From: Akkermansiaceae bacterium
GTDB taxonomy: Bacteria; Verrucomicrobiota; Verrucomicrobiia; Verrucomicrobiales; Akkermansiaceae
Direction: 5' to 3'
Length of the DNA: 64,000 bases
Assembly (NCBI GenBank): GCA_013041925.1
Contig: JABDRB010000011.1
Location: forward strand, 62,001 to 126,000
A program made the position numbers and the translations under genes. The stretch's first letter is position 1; every line of letters begins with the position of its first letter. Positions 16,801-28,637 of this stretch are shown here, in pieces. The notes below the pieces were generated by a model. The model did not search any database. It saw nothing but the letters and a program-made list of their open reading frames with translations, and was not told where the DNA came from.

Positions 16801-17322
16801 TCACTCCTTCATGTCCCCACGCATTCTCCGCTCTTCCTTTTTTCTCTCCCGCGCCTCGCGGAAAAAGCTCTGCAGCAAGGCAAGGCACTCGTCACCCATC
16901 ACACCCGATACAATCTCACAACGATGGTTCAACGGCGGATTGGACTCGAGTAAATTAATCCACCCTCCAGCAGCCCCAGCCTTGGCGTCGGGACAACCAA
17001 AAACCACCCGCTCAGGCCGGCAGTGCACAATCGCACCCGCACACATCGGGCACGGTTCCTTGGTGACATAGAGCGTGCACCCCTCAAGCCGCCAATCCCC
17101 CACCGCCGATTGCGCCGAGGTCAGCGACAGCATTTCAGCATGCGCCGTCGCGTCCCTCAGGGTTTCCACCTGATTCCACGACCGAGCAATCACCTGCCCG
17201 TCACGCACGATCACCGCCCCCACAGGCACCTCCTTCGCCGCATACGCCTTGCGCGCTTCACGCAACGCCTGCTGCATAAAGTAATCGTCACCTTGAAAAT
17301 CCATCATCAAATCATCTGCCAT
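16801..17322 (-). CDS. tadA: tRNA-specific adenosine deaminase TadA
   Basis: 173 residues. Converts A34 to inosine in tRNA-Arg(ACG). The cytidine-deaminase-fold zinc site is complete: TAHAEM (His ligand and proton-shuttle Glu) and EPCPMCAGAI (two Cys ligands). The N-terminal MQQALREARKAYAAKEVPVGAVIV block is characteristic of TadA. The C-terminal helix ends in a charged tail (REARERKKEERRMRG). Divergent from rpe, with an AATCCTG repeat between them. Confidence 0.95.
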   Translation of the reverse strand: MADDLMMDFQGDDYFMQQALREARKAYAAKEVPVGAVIVRDGQVIARSWNQVETLRDATAHAEMLSLTSAQSAVGDWRLEGCTLYVTKEPCPMCAGAIVHCRPERVVFGCPDAKAGAAGGWINLLESNPPLNHRCEIVSGVMGDECLALLQSFFREARERKKEERRMRGDMKE

Positions 17323-17358
17323 GCCAAATCCATAGCAAAATAGAAAAAAAAATCATGC

Positions 17359-17384
17359 TAATCCTGATAATCCTGTCAAAAAAA
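17359..17384 (+). repeat. dispersed AATCCTG repeat, copy 3 (tadA/rpe promoter region)
   Basis: TAATCCTGATAATCCTGTCA followed by a run of A. Two near-identical units with a 10-nt period, about 25 nt before the rpe start and 37 nt from the tadA start. It is the best-formed copy in the window. Confidence 0.65.
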
Positions 17385-17408
17385 TCCCACGCTCCCTAGA
17401 CTGAAGCC

Positions 17409-18077
17409 ATGAAGCATTGGTCCTACTCTGATCGTGTCATCGCTCCCTCCCTCCTCGCCGCCGATTTCACACGGATCGGAGAGGAAACCACCCGCGCCAG
17501 CCAATCGGGCGCCGACTGGCTTCATCTCGATGTCATGGACGGTCACTTTGTCGATAATATCTCGTTTGGTCCCGCCATCATCCAAGCCATTGATCTCAGC
17601 CATGACCTGTTCCTCGATGTTCATCTCATGATTTCCCGACCTGATCACTACCTCGATCGCTTTATCCAGGCAGGTTCAGATCTCATCACCGTGCACGCCG
17701 AAGCCGATCATGATGTCAGCAAAACCCTCACGCGCATCCGTAATGCAGGCGTCAAGGCCGGGCTCGCCATCAACCCCGCCACCCCGCTCAGTGCCGCTGA
17801 ACCCTACCTCGACCAAATCGACCTCCTACTCGTCATGACCGTCGTGCCCGGATTCGGTGGACAGTCGTTCATGCTCGAAACCATGCCAAAAGTCGAACAA
17901 GCCGCAACATGGCGCACCGAGCGCAACCTCGCTTACCACATCGAAGTCGATGGTGGCATCGATCCCGAAACCGCACCGATCGCGGCCGCTGCAGGCGCCA
18001 ATGTCCTCGTCGCCGGATCATCCACCTTCAAAGCCTCAGATATGGCTGCCGCCATCACCAGCATCCGCGAAGCCTAA
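17409..18077 (+). CDS. rpe: ribulose-phosphate 3-epimerase
   Basis: 222 residues, a TIM barrel of the pentose-phosphate pathway interconverting ribulose-5-P and xylulose-5-P. Motifs: IAPSLLAADF at the N-terminus (Ser and catalytic Asp region), HLDVMDGHFVDNISFGP (metal-binding His/Asp), DVHLMISRP, VMTVVPGFGGQSF, and EVDGGIDPETAP with the second catalytic Asp. The flavoprotein gene begins 35 nt downstream and is probably in the same transcript. Confidence 0.96.
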   Translation: MKHWSYSDRVIAPSLLAADFTRIGEETTRASQSGADWLHLDVMDGHFVDNISFGPAIIQAIDLSHDLFLDVHLMISRPDHYLDRFIQAGSDLITVHAEADHDVSKTLTRIRNAGVKAGLAINPATPLSAAEPYLDQIDLLLVMTVVPGFGGQSFMLETMPKVEQAATWRTERNLAYHIEVDGGIDPETAPIAAAAGANVLVAGSSTFKASDMAAAITSIREA

Positions 18078-18112
18078 TCACGCAACGACCCACCTCACAT
18101 TTATCCAGCTAC

Positions 18113-21764
<3,652 letters not shown>

Positions 21765-21788
21765 ACCTGAGCTCCCAGCCCCTTTTCA

Positions 21789-23132
21789 CTACTTGCCGAT
21801 ACAAAAACTACTGAAGATCTCGCCAAGTAATTCCTCGGTGTCAATTCTTCCCGCAATCTCACCAATCAACTCCATCGCCTCACGGAGTTCGACGGAAATA
21901 AACTCGGCTCCCTGACCATCCTCGAGCGTGAACTCCGCGGCCTCAAGCGCTACCTTAGCACGTTTCAGACACGCTTGGTGACGTGTATTAATCGCCACCG
22001 CATGTCCGCCCCACTCACCGGCCCCCATCGAGAGCTCATGGGCAATCGTGTTGATCAGCGTATCAAGACCGACTTCTTCCGTGCAGGAAATTTTTACACC
22101 CGCCACGTTGCTCCAGTCGGCGTGGAGTTCGAGATCTGCTTTATTGATCACAACAATATGATGCCTTCTGCCAATTTCTTCGTCACTTAAATGAATCACG
22201 CGCGGCTGGGTTCCATCGACCACTTCCAGGATCAGATCGGCCGTTTCAAGTTGATCTCGGGTCCGCTTGACTCCCTGCTGCTCGATCCGGTCTTCCGACT
22301 GACGCATCCCCGCAGTATCAATCAGTCGCACGGGGATCCCCTGAAGGTTTAATACCTCCTCAACAGTATCACGCGTCGTGCCCTCAATATCGCTGACAAT
22401 GGCACGATCATAACCTAACAAGCGATTCAACAAGCTGGATTTTCCCGCATTGGGTGAACCAAAAATGACCGTCCTCACCCCTTCACGCAGGATGCGCCCT
22501 TGTTCAGCCGTTTGGAGTAACTTCTGAATCTTCGAGCCAACCGATCGAATACGGCCGAGCAGTGCCGCCCCGGTATCGGTGTCGATATCCTCATCGGGAA
22601 AATCGATATACGCCTCGATATGAGCTGCGATGCCGAGGATGTCCTCGCGGATCGATTCGGAGGCATCGCCCAGTGTCCCTTGGAGCTGTTCGTGTGCGGC
22701 CCGCATCGCGAGCTCGGTTTGCGCCGAAATTAAATCCATCACTGCCTCAGCCTGAGTGAGATCCATCTTCCCATTTAGAAATGCCCGTTGGCTAAACTCA
22801 CCCGCACCCGCAGGCTGCACACCCACATCCAACAACCTTTCTAAAACTCGCCGCATCACCAGCACGCCACCGTGACAGGCAATCTCCACCGTATCCTCGC
22901 CAGTGTAGCTCCGCGGGCCATGAAAACAGGTCACCAACACCTCATCGAGAACTAAACCCTGCGTGTCCACCACCTTGGTCAGCGTCGCATAACGTTCTTT
23001 CATACGCTCAACACGCCGCCCACCCTGCAAGCAGTCGCTCACTCGCGCAAAGGCATCAGGTCCACTCACACGGATCATACCCACAGCCCCCATCCCTGGA
23101 GCCGTGGCAATCGCAGCAATCGTCGTTTCCAT
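21789..23132 (-). CDS. mnmE: tRNA modification GTPase MnmE (TrmE)
   Basis: 447 residues. With MnmG it installs the cmnm5 group on U34 of tRNAs. The N-terminal tetrahydrofolate-binding domain (TIAAIATAPGMGAVGMIRVSG through FLNGKMDLTQAEAVMDLI) is followed by a central helical part interrupted by the G domain: G1 GSPNAGKSSLL, G2 GTTRDTVEE, G3 DTAG, G4 NKAD. The C-terminal FSSFCIGK carries the conserved catalytic Cys. It lies 2 nt after the zinc-ribbon membrane protein gene and is probably its operon partner. Confidence 0.97.
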   Translation of the reverse strand: METTIAAIATAPGMGAVGMIRVSGPDAFARVSDCLQGGRRVERMKERYATLTKVVDTQGLVLDEVLVTCFHGPRSYTGEDTVEIACHGGVLVMRRVLERLLDVGVQPAGAGEFSQRAFLNGKMDLTQAEAVMDLISAQTELAMRAAHEQLQGTLGDASESIREDILGIAAHIEAYIDFPDEDIDTDTGAALLGRIRSVGSKIQKLLQTAEQGRILREGVRTVIFGSPNAGKSSLLNRLLGYDRAIVSDIEGTTRDTVEEVLNLQGIPVRLIDTAGMRQSEDRIEQQGVKRTRDQLETADLILEVVDGTQPRVIHLSDEEIGRRHHIVVINKADLELHADWSNVAGVKISCTEEVGLDTLINTIAHELSMGAGEWGGHAVAINTRHQACLKRAKVALEAAEFTLEDGQGAEFISVELREAMELIGEIAGRIDTEELLGEIFSSFCIGK

Positions 23133-23134
23133 CG

Positions 23135-24469
23135 TTATTGAGTTTTTTTGTTGGGTGTGTTGTTTTCAGCGGGAACGGGAGGAGATTTCACCACGGCATT
23201 CCCAAGTTCGCCACCCACCCCAAGAAACTCCCAGCAAACCACCTTGACGATGTTTAATTCCGACGGCGTCTCATGACTCCAGCCGAGCTCGACCGTCGCG
23301 GTGCGTATCGTCCGGTCGCGATTTTCCCCTCGCCAATTGATCACCGATAACACCTTGCCCACATCCGAATCCACCCGTGCCGGCAAGTTGATAAAATCCT
23401 TCGGGTATGCAAAATCCTCAAGCCGATACGTCCGGATATCAGGATCGTCGCGTAAGGCATGACTCAACGACTCACCAACAACCACCCGAAACACCTGCGT
23501 CTTCCCAGGGCGTGGGTAGTCAACGAAGGCACGGAACGTCCTAAATTTCCCTTGGATAAATACCGAGGCATCCAGCTTCATCCCATGATCGGTTTGCTTA
23601 AAAAAAGCATTGATACCGATCGGTTTCGATAAGCTATCTTCATCCACAAGGTGTGCCATATCCATGACATTCAACGGTTCCTCATCGGGCGAAGAACCCG
23701 ACGAGGTAATCGGAGTAAAATACCCCGTCACATCATCCTGCGCGGGTTGGCGATACTGCATCAGGAAGATACCCCGTTTTTGATCCATCTTGCTCCCCAT
23801 GACGTGTGAAAAAAATTCGTGCGGCGTGTCCGAGTCGTCACTCCCGGCGGGATAAAATATCTTGAGTTCATCCAGCACACCCTCGTTAGGAATGACATAC
23901 TTCAAACGCTCGTCAGGAGATTGCGCGCTCATAAAGGCATTCAGAACGTTCGTGGCTTCCTGCCTCCAGCCTGTTTGCAACCACGTTCCCTCAGCGCCCT
24001 TGGGTCCGCTCGCTACTTGATCGAAACCTCCAGCACCCGACGGCTCATCGTTTTTCCCTTGTTCCGACACAAAGAAGACCACGCCACATGCGACAAGCAG
24101 AATAACCGCCGCGGCGACAACAACCCCCATACTGTCTTTCCCGCGTCGCTGGTTCACTCCACCGCTCACTAAACGAGGCATGGTAAGATCTTTTTTTTGC
24201 GTAACTTGTGGGGTCGGAGGTTCCATCGCTTCCGGATCGATAACCTCAGGCGTGGATTCAGATGTGGCAATTTCACTTTCCTTACAACCCCCTGAATCCT
24301 TACCAGAGGGGACATTCTCAACTTGCCCACTGCCACCCGGTGACGTCACCTTTTTTCCACAGTGAGGACACGGCGCCGTGGTCTCAGGGAGCCCAGGCGG
24401 AATAAAAATCGCTTTCTTACAATACTTGCAGGGGAAGCTAGGCTGTGAAATTTTGGAAAAGCCGGTCAT
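23135..24469 (-). CDS. hypothetical zinc-ribbon, single-TM protein
   Basis: 444 residues from the ATG at 24469; a TTG at 24475 is also in frame. Two CxxC pairs (C14/C17 and C34/C37, PCKYCKK ... PCPHCGK) form a short N-terminal zinc ribbon. A long Ser/Pro/Glu-rich linker leads to one membrane helix at about 115-133 (VVVAAAVILLVACGVVFFV). The large C-terminal part (150-420) is extracytoplasmic if the ribbon is cytoplasmic. That part contains LRDDPDIRTYRLEDFAYPKD and a conserved-looking region VELGWSHETPSELNIVKVVCWEF. No family is recognised. It abuts mnmE by 2 nt. Confidence 0.7.
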   Translation of the reverse strand: MTGFSKISQPSFPCKYCKKAIFIPPGLPETTAPCPHCGKKVTSPGGSGQVENVPSGKDSGGCKESEIATSESTPEVIDPEAMEPPTPQVTQKKDLTMPRLVSGGVNQRRGKDSMGVVVAAAVILLVACGVVFFVSEQGKNDEPSGAGGFDQVASGPKGAEGTWLQTGWRQEATNVLNAFMSAQSPDERLKYVIPNEGVLDELKIFYPAGSDDSDTPHEFFSHVMGSKMDQKRGIFLMQYRQPAQDDVTGYFTPITSSGSSPDEEPLNVMDMAHLVDEDSLSKPIGINAFFKQTDHGMKLDASVFIQGKFRTFRAFVDYPRPGKTQVFRVVVGESLSHALRDDPDIRTYRLEDFAYPKDFINLPARVDSDVGKVLSVINWRGENRDRTIRTATVELGWSHETPSELNIVKVVCWEFLGVGGELGNAVVKSPPVPAENNTPNKKTQ

Positions 24470-24527
24470 GGGCAAGGGAAGATCGATCGCTAACGATAAA
24501 GGATGGCATCAGACTGTCAACCATGCA

Positions 24528-25631
24528 TCAACTGGCCAGCACCTCGTCAAGCACCTCGATGCAGCGTTCGTTTTCTGCCTGAGTGCCGACGGAAATACGC
24601 ACCCACTCAGGGAGCTTGTATCCACGCATGGCTCGGACAATCACACCCTGCTCCAACATCTTCTGAAACAGCACATCACCATCACCCACCTTGACTAAGA
24701 TAAAATTGGCCACACTCGGCACATACTCGAGCCCACGCGCGGCAAAGGCTTTTTCATAATACGCAAGTCCTGTGTTATTGGTATCCAACGTTTGTTGGAC
24801 GTGATCACCGTCATTCATCGCCGCCAGTGCCGCAGCCTGTGCCATCGCATTGGCATTAAAGGGTTGGCGTGCTTTCTGTAACAGGGAGGCAACTGCAGGC
24901 GAGGCCATCCCGTAACCTATCCTCAATCCCGCCAGCCCGTATGCCTTGGAAAAAGTCCGCAACACACAGACGTTGCGCCCCTCTTTGACATATTTAAGCG
25001 TATCCGGAGCGTCTTCAAGAAACTCGTAATAGGCTTCATCAAAGACGGCAACGACATGCTCGGGAAGTCGGTCCATAAACCGATCCAGCGCATCCTGCCC
25101 CACCAACGTGCCAGTTGGATTGTTAGGATTTGCAATAAATACAAGCCGGGTGTTCTCGGTGATCGCATCTGCCATCCCGTCAACGTCATGAATAAAATCG
25201 GGATCTGCCACCTCAACATACTTGGCCCCAAACAAGGTGGCCATCAGCTTATAGACAACAAACGCATGCTCCGCCGCAATCAGTTCGGCTTCCGGATTCA
25301 GGAAACAATGACAAAGCAACTCGATAATTTCGTTCGAGCCATTGCCAAGAACGACATTTTCAATCTCGAGCCCATGACGATCCGCCAAGGCAGATCGAAG
25401 CTTATAACCACCGCCGTCTGGGTAAATATGCACCTGATCGATCTCGTTCCGCATCGCCTCCTGAGCCATCGGCGACGGCCCAAGCGGGTTCTCATTGGAT
25501 GCAAGCTTAACAATCGTCGCGGGATCGAGTCCGAGCTCGCGCGCGGTCTCTTCGATCGGCTTGCCCGGCTCATAAGCCACAAGGTCACAGACAAACTGAT
25601 TGGCAACATTTTTTACTGACGTGGTCGACAT
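24528..25631 (-). CDS. hisC: histidinol-phosphate aminotransferase
   Basis: 367 residues, PLP-dependent aminotransferase class I/II of the HisC group, acting in histidine biosynthesis (and able to serve aromatic amino acids in some bacteria). Motifs: KLASNENPLGPSP, YPDGGGYKLRSALA, LGNGSNEIIELL, FIANPNNPTGT, DEAYYEF, and the PLP Lys in RTFSKAYGLAGLRIGYG. It ends with WVRISVGTQAENERCIEVL. No other his gene is nearby; it lies between menG and the zinc-ribbon protein gene in a long minus-strand run. Confidence 0.92.
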   Translation of the reverse strand: MSTTSVKNVANQFVCDLVAYEPGKPIEETARELGLDPATIVKLASNENPLGPSPMAQEAMRNEIDQVHIYPDGGGYKLRSALADRHGLEIENVVLGNGSNEIIELLCHCFLNPEAELIAAEHAFVVYKLMATLFGAKYVEVADPDFIHDVDGMADAITENTRLVFIANPNNPTGTLVGQDALDRFMDRLPEHVVAVFDEAYYEFLEDAPDTLKYVKEGRNVCVLRTFSKAYGLAGLRIGYGMASPAVASLLQKARQPFNANAMAQAAALAAMNDGDHVQQTLDTNNTGLAYYEKAFAARGLEYVPSVANFILVKVGDGDVLFQKMLEQGVIVRAMRGYKLPEWVRISVGTQAENERCIEVLDEVLAS

Positions 25632-25673
25632 GCCGAGAAGCTAGAAGACAATGCCCGCGACCGCAATGCAATA

Positions 25674-26345
25674 TCACGCCGTCGCCGTATAGATGGATGC
25701 CACGCCACAGGTAAGCGGTCGAGCTGACGCACCGGTAAATCCGCAGGAATTAATCAGGTCCGTCATCTCCTTACCGCTGGGAAATTGCTCGATCGTGCCC
25801 GCAAGATATTCATACGCATCACCTTCTCCCGTCATCACTCCCGCAATCTTGGGCAACACCTTATTGAGGTAAAACCGATACGGCTTGCGCAAAACCCCTG
25901 TAGGTAGCGAGAAATCCAGCACCAGCAAATGACCCTTCGGCTTAATAACTCGGTACATTTCTTGAAGTGCATCCGACCAATCCGCCATATTACGTAAGCC
26001 AAAGGCGACCGTGAGCCCATCAAAGGAATCATCGTCAAACGGCATTGCCATGGCATCCGCCACCACCGTTTCCCGCACACCGCTCTGAGCAGCATAAGCC
26101 AACATCTCTTCACAGAAATCCGAGCCCGTCACCTGGGTATCCGGACATTTTTTCTGAATCTCCAGCGCAAGATCACCCGTGCCTGTCGCGACATCAAGAA
26201 TCGTTTCTGGGTTCCAGCCCGCAACGATGCGACCAACTTTTTTTCGCCACAAAATATCCGTGCCCAGACTCAATACGTGGTTGGTCACCACATAACGGTC
26301 GGCGATACGACTAAATGCTTTTTTGACGTAATTCGGATCCTGCAT
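25674..26345 (-). CDS. ubiE: demethylmenaquinone/ubiquinone C-methyltransferase (MenG/UbiE)
   Basis: 223 residues, class I SAM methyltransferase of the last step of menaquinone (or ubiquinone) synthesis. The family signatures are YVVTNHVLSLGTDILWRKK, the SAM motif LDVATGTGDLALE, VVADAMAMPFDDDSFDGLTVAFGLRNM and LEYLAGTIEQFP-like YLAGTIEQFPSGKEM. Whether the quinone is MK or Q cannot be told here; menaquinone is expected for the inferred phylum. Confidence 0.93.
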   Translation of the reverse strand: MQDPNYVKKAFSRIADRYVVTNHVLSLGTDILWRKKVGRIVAGWNPETILDVATGTGDLALEIQKKCPDTQVTGSDFCEEMLAYAAQSGVRETVVADAMAMPFDDDSFDGLTVAFGLRNMADWSDALQEMYRVIKPKGHLLVLDFSLPTGVLRKPYRFYLNKVLPKIAGVMTGEGDAYEYLAGTIEQFPSGKEMTDLINSCGFTGASARPLTCGVASIYTATA

Positions 26346-26384
26346 GCGGTTAAAAACTCTACGGATTAAAAGCTGATTACCAAC

Positions 26385-26858
26385 TTAATCGGGTAAAATG
26401 TCGCGATAAACTCCCGGATCACTTCCTTCAATCTCCACGGCACCGCATGCTTTTTCGTAAAACGCACGTGGCCCGACACCACCAATCACGCCGTAGACAT
26501 ACCCAAGATCTTTTAACCCCTCTAAGCATTTAAAAAGAAGCGCCTTGCCCAGGCCCATCCCGCGAGCTTGCTCACTCACTCCGGTGGGACCGAAAAAACC
26601 TTTTGCCGTTGTCTCATAACAAGCAAAACCAAGGATCTCCTTATCCTTCGTGGCAATATAGCAGGTCAACGGCTGACGAGAAAACGCGACCTTCACCTCG
26701 CTCTCCCATTTTGGGGAAAAATGCTCACCGGCCCACGCCGCAACGATGTGCCGTTCATACGCGCGTGCCCTGCGCAAAATCACCCCCTGCTCCTCGACGC
26801 CTGCGTACATTTCGCGGGTGTCGGGTAGCGCGTAAAGCCTTACCAGCATGTCGATCAT
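26385..26858 (-). CDS. GNAT-family N-acetyltransferase
   Basis: 157 residues from the ATG at 26858 (MIDMLVRLYALPD). This avoids the overlap with bioD that a longer frame would cause. The GNAT core is visible: IATKDKEILGFACYE (beta2-3), the acetyl-CoA pyrophosphate loop in VSEQARGMGLGKALLFKCLE (R/Q-x-x-G-x-G/A), and a C-terminal GVGPRAFYEKACGAVEIEGS. Its substrate is unknown. It sits between bioD and ubiE in the same run. Confidence 0.85.
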   Translation of the reverse strand: MIDMLVRLYALPDTREMYAGVEEQGVILRRARAYERHIVAAWAGEHFSPKWESEVKVAFSRQPLTCYIATKDKEILGFACYETTAKGFFGPTGVSEQARGMGLGKALLFKCLEGLKDLGYVYGVIGGVGPRAFYEKACGAVEIEGSDPGVYRDILPD

Positions 26859-26896
26859 AACGCATTTTCTATACTCTTTACGAAATTTTCCAAACC

Positions 26897-27541
26897 TCAA
26901 ATTCCGAGAATATCGACAAACGGCCATGCCTCGATCTCATCCTGATCACGGATCACGTCCATCAGCACAGGCACCCCGGTCAAGTCCTCGGCTATCCCCT
27001 TGTTGGTAATCGCCGCAGTATCCAGCTCATCGGCAAGATGGTTAAAAATCAACCCGGCAGGCTCCACACCGATGGCTCGCATCGATTGCACCGTGAGCAT
27101 CGTCTGGTTCAGCGCACCCAGCCGATTCCCCACCACGAGGATCGTGGGAAGTCCGAGGTCCCTTGCCAAATCAGCCACCATGTAATCTTTTAAAATCGGC
27201 ACTAACCATCCGCCCACTCCCTCAGCGATGACGGCTCCGTATTCCTCGCCGAGCTCGCGACACCCTTGGAGGATCGTCTCCACTTCAAGGTCTCGGTTTT
27301 CAAACATCCCCGCCACATAAGGCGCCGCGGGCGTTCTCAGATAACACGGGTTCACCCGGTCAAGCTCTACGGAACCACCCGACGCATTCTGCAGTGCGTA
27401 GGCGTCCTCGCGTCCACCGCAGCAGATCGGCTTATACCCCACCGCATCCACCCCCTCAGCACGTAATGCCTTGATAATCATTGAGGTCACATACGTCTTC
27501 CCCGCCCCAGTATCCGTCCCAGTTATAAATAGTCCTTTCAT
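26897..27541 (-). CDS. bioD: dethiobiotin synthetase
   Basis: 214 residues. ATP-dependent carboxylation and ring closure of 7,8-diaminopelargonic acid in biotin synthesis. The P-loop GTDTGAGKTYVTS is the BioD form; KPICCG, the EGVGGWLVPI block (Mg/phosphate contact) and VVGNRLGALNQTMLTV follow in order. It is the only biotin gene in the window; bioA/F/B must lie elsewhere. It follows the cdaA pair and precedes the acetyltransferase gene. Confidence 0.94.
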   Translation of the reverse strand: MKGLFITGTDTGAGKTYVTSMIIKALRAEGVDAVGYKPICCGGREDAYALQNASGGSVELDRVNPCYLRTPAAPYVAGMFENRDLEVETILQGCRELGEEYGAVIAEGVGGWLVPILKDYMVADLARDLGLPTILVVGNRLGALNQTMLTVQSMRAIGVEPAGLIFNHLADELDTAAITNKGIAEDLTGVPVLMDVIRDQDEIEAWPFVDILGI

Positions 27542-27604
27542 CAGTCAAAAATAAAATCGATCCCAAAAATTCAGTCCCTCTCAGCCAAACACGCGCACTC
27601 GTCA

Positions 27605-27757
27605 CTACTTCACCTTCACGCTCGGCTTGGTGACCCCCTGGTTCTCAGTTTTAATAATGTAATCAATCAGAAACCAGATCGCGATCGCCACCATCAAGGT
27701 CGCTAACTTCGCGGGCCAGTTCTTCTTCAATACGCTCTTGTTTAGCAGGTTCTTCAT
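27605..27757 (-). CDS. one-TM microprotein resembling the CdaR/YbbR membrane anchor, overlapping cdaA
   Basis: 50 residues: MKNLLNKSVLKKNWPAKLAT then a hydrophobic helix LMVAIAIWFLIDYII (16-35) and a short polar tail. The NWxxKLxxLxxAIxxWFxI pattern is that of the N-terminal anchor of CdaR/YbbR, the membrane regulator of CdaA; the YbbR domains are absent. An exceptional SD, AAGGAGG, lies 6 nt before the ATG and inside the cdaA reading frame. The first 31 codons overlap the last codons of cdaA in another frame. Position, SD and anchor pattern together support a real gene; the CdaR relation is an inference. Confidence 0.7.
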   Translation of the reverse strand: MKNLLNKSVLKKNWPAKLATLMVAIAIWFLIDYIIKTENQGVTKPSVKVK

Positions 27758-28514
27758 GAGTTTCCTCCTTCGGTAAAAATATCGCCTCCATACGCTTGCG
27801 GAAATCATCAAGGCTCAGGTTCCGCTCCAATCGTCCATTCACACAAATCGATATCTGACCCGTTTCTTCGCTCACCACGACCGCCACCGAGTCGGTCTCT
27901 TCGGTCACTCCAATCGCAGCTCGGTGACGCAGACCCGTACTCCGGTCTGACAACTCACGGGAACTCACAGGAAAAACACACCCGGCACCAGCCACCCGAT
28001 TCTGGGCAATGATCATCCCTCCATCATGCAACGCCGTCTTAGGGTAAAATACGGTAAGCGCAAATTCCGGAGAAAAAACAGCATCCAGTTCCACCCCCGT
28101 TTCTAAATGCTCTTTAAGAGAAATCGACCGCTCAAATGCAATCAAGGCGCCGATCCGCTTCTTCGCCAACTGCCCGACCGCCTCTGCCATCGTATCCAAA
28201 AATTCATGCTTCTGCGTCTGCGAAAAAGAAAACAGCTTACTACTCCCCAACCTCGCCAAGGCATTCCGTAACTCAGGCTGGAAAATAACCAGCAACGCAA
28301 CCGCAAGACCGACAAGCAACGACTTCAACAGCCACCAAATAACTTGTAACTCCAACACCAAAGACAACAGGGACAAACCCATCAGCAACAAAATCAAACC
28401 GACCAAGATACTCGCACCGCGCGTTTTTTTGAACGCACGGTAAATCTGATAGAGACCAAACCATAAGATCAATACCTCGACACCTGCACGCCAATGACTA
28501 CTGAGAAAATCCAC
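27663..28514 (-). CDS. cdaA: diadenylate cyclase CdaA (c-di-AMP synthase)
   Basis: 283 residues from a GTG at 28514 (VDFLSSHWRAGVEVLIL), which matches the usual N-terminus of CdaA; the open frame upstream runs into nrnA and is rejected. Three membrane helices (11-27, 37-57, 60-77) are followed by the DAC domain from about 95. It makes c-di-AMP from two ATP. The catalytic motifs are present but altered: ALHDGGMII has D-G-G where D-G-A is usual, and GLRHRAA carries RHR (196-198). The tail (250-283) is acidic and its DNA also encodes the start of the CdaR-like microprotein. Divergent from nrnA. Confidence 0.93.
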   Translation of the reverse strand: MDFLSSHWRAGVEVLILWFGLYQIYRAFKKTRGASILVGLILLLMGLSLLSLVLELQVIWWLLKSLLVGLAVALLVIFQPELRNALARLGSSKLFSFSQTQKHEFLDTMAEAVGQLAKKRIGALIAFERSISLKEHLETGVELDAVFSPEFALTVFYPKTALHDGGMIIAQNRVAGAGCVFPVSSRELSDRSTGLRHRAAIGVTEETDSVAVVVSEETGQISICVNGRLERNLSLDDFRKRMEAIFLPKEETHEEPAKQERIEEELAREVSDLDGGDRDLVSD

Positions 28515-28530
28515 TTGCGCGCAGCATAGA

Positions 28531-28558
28531 CTGAAAATGGACAACTGAAAACCGAATA
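28531..28558. repeat. short heptamer-period repeat in the cdaA/nrnA divergent region
   Basis: CTGAAAA, TGGACAA, CTGAAAA, CCGAATA follow with period 7, two units being identical. It lies 17 nt upstream of the cdaA GTG. It is similar in period, not in sequence, to the repeat at 11615-11646. Confidence 0.4.
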
Positions 28559-28637
28559 CTTTTCCAATCGTTCTAAAAATCTTGCCCACTCGCCTGCAAC
28601 AGTCTATATCCCGCCTCCACCCCAACGTTCCATCCGT

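Noticed and set aside
17909-18112. upstream extension of the glcD-type gene into rpe
   Set aside because: Reads the rpe sequence in another frame; GTG 18113 restores the family N-terminus.
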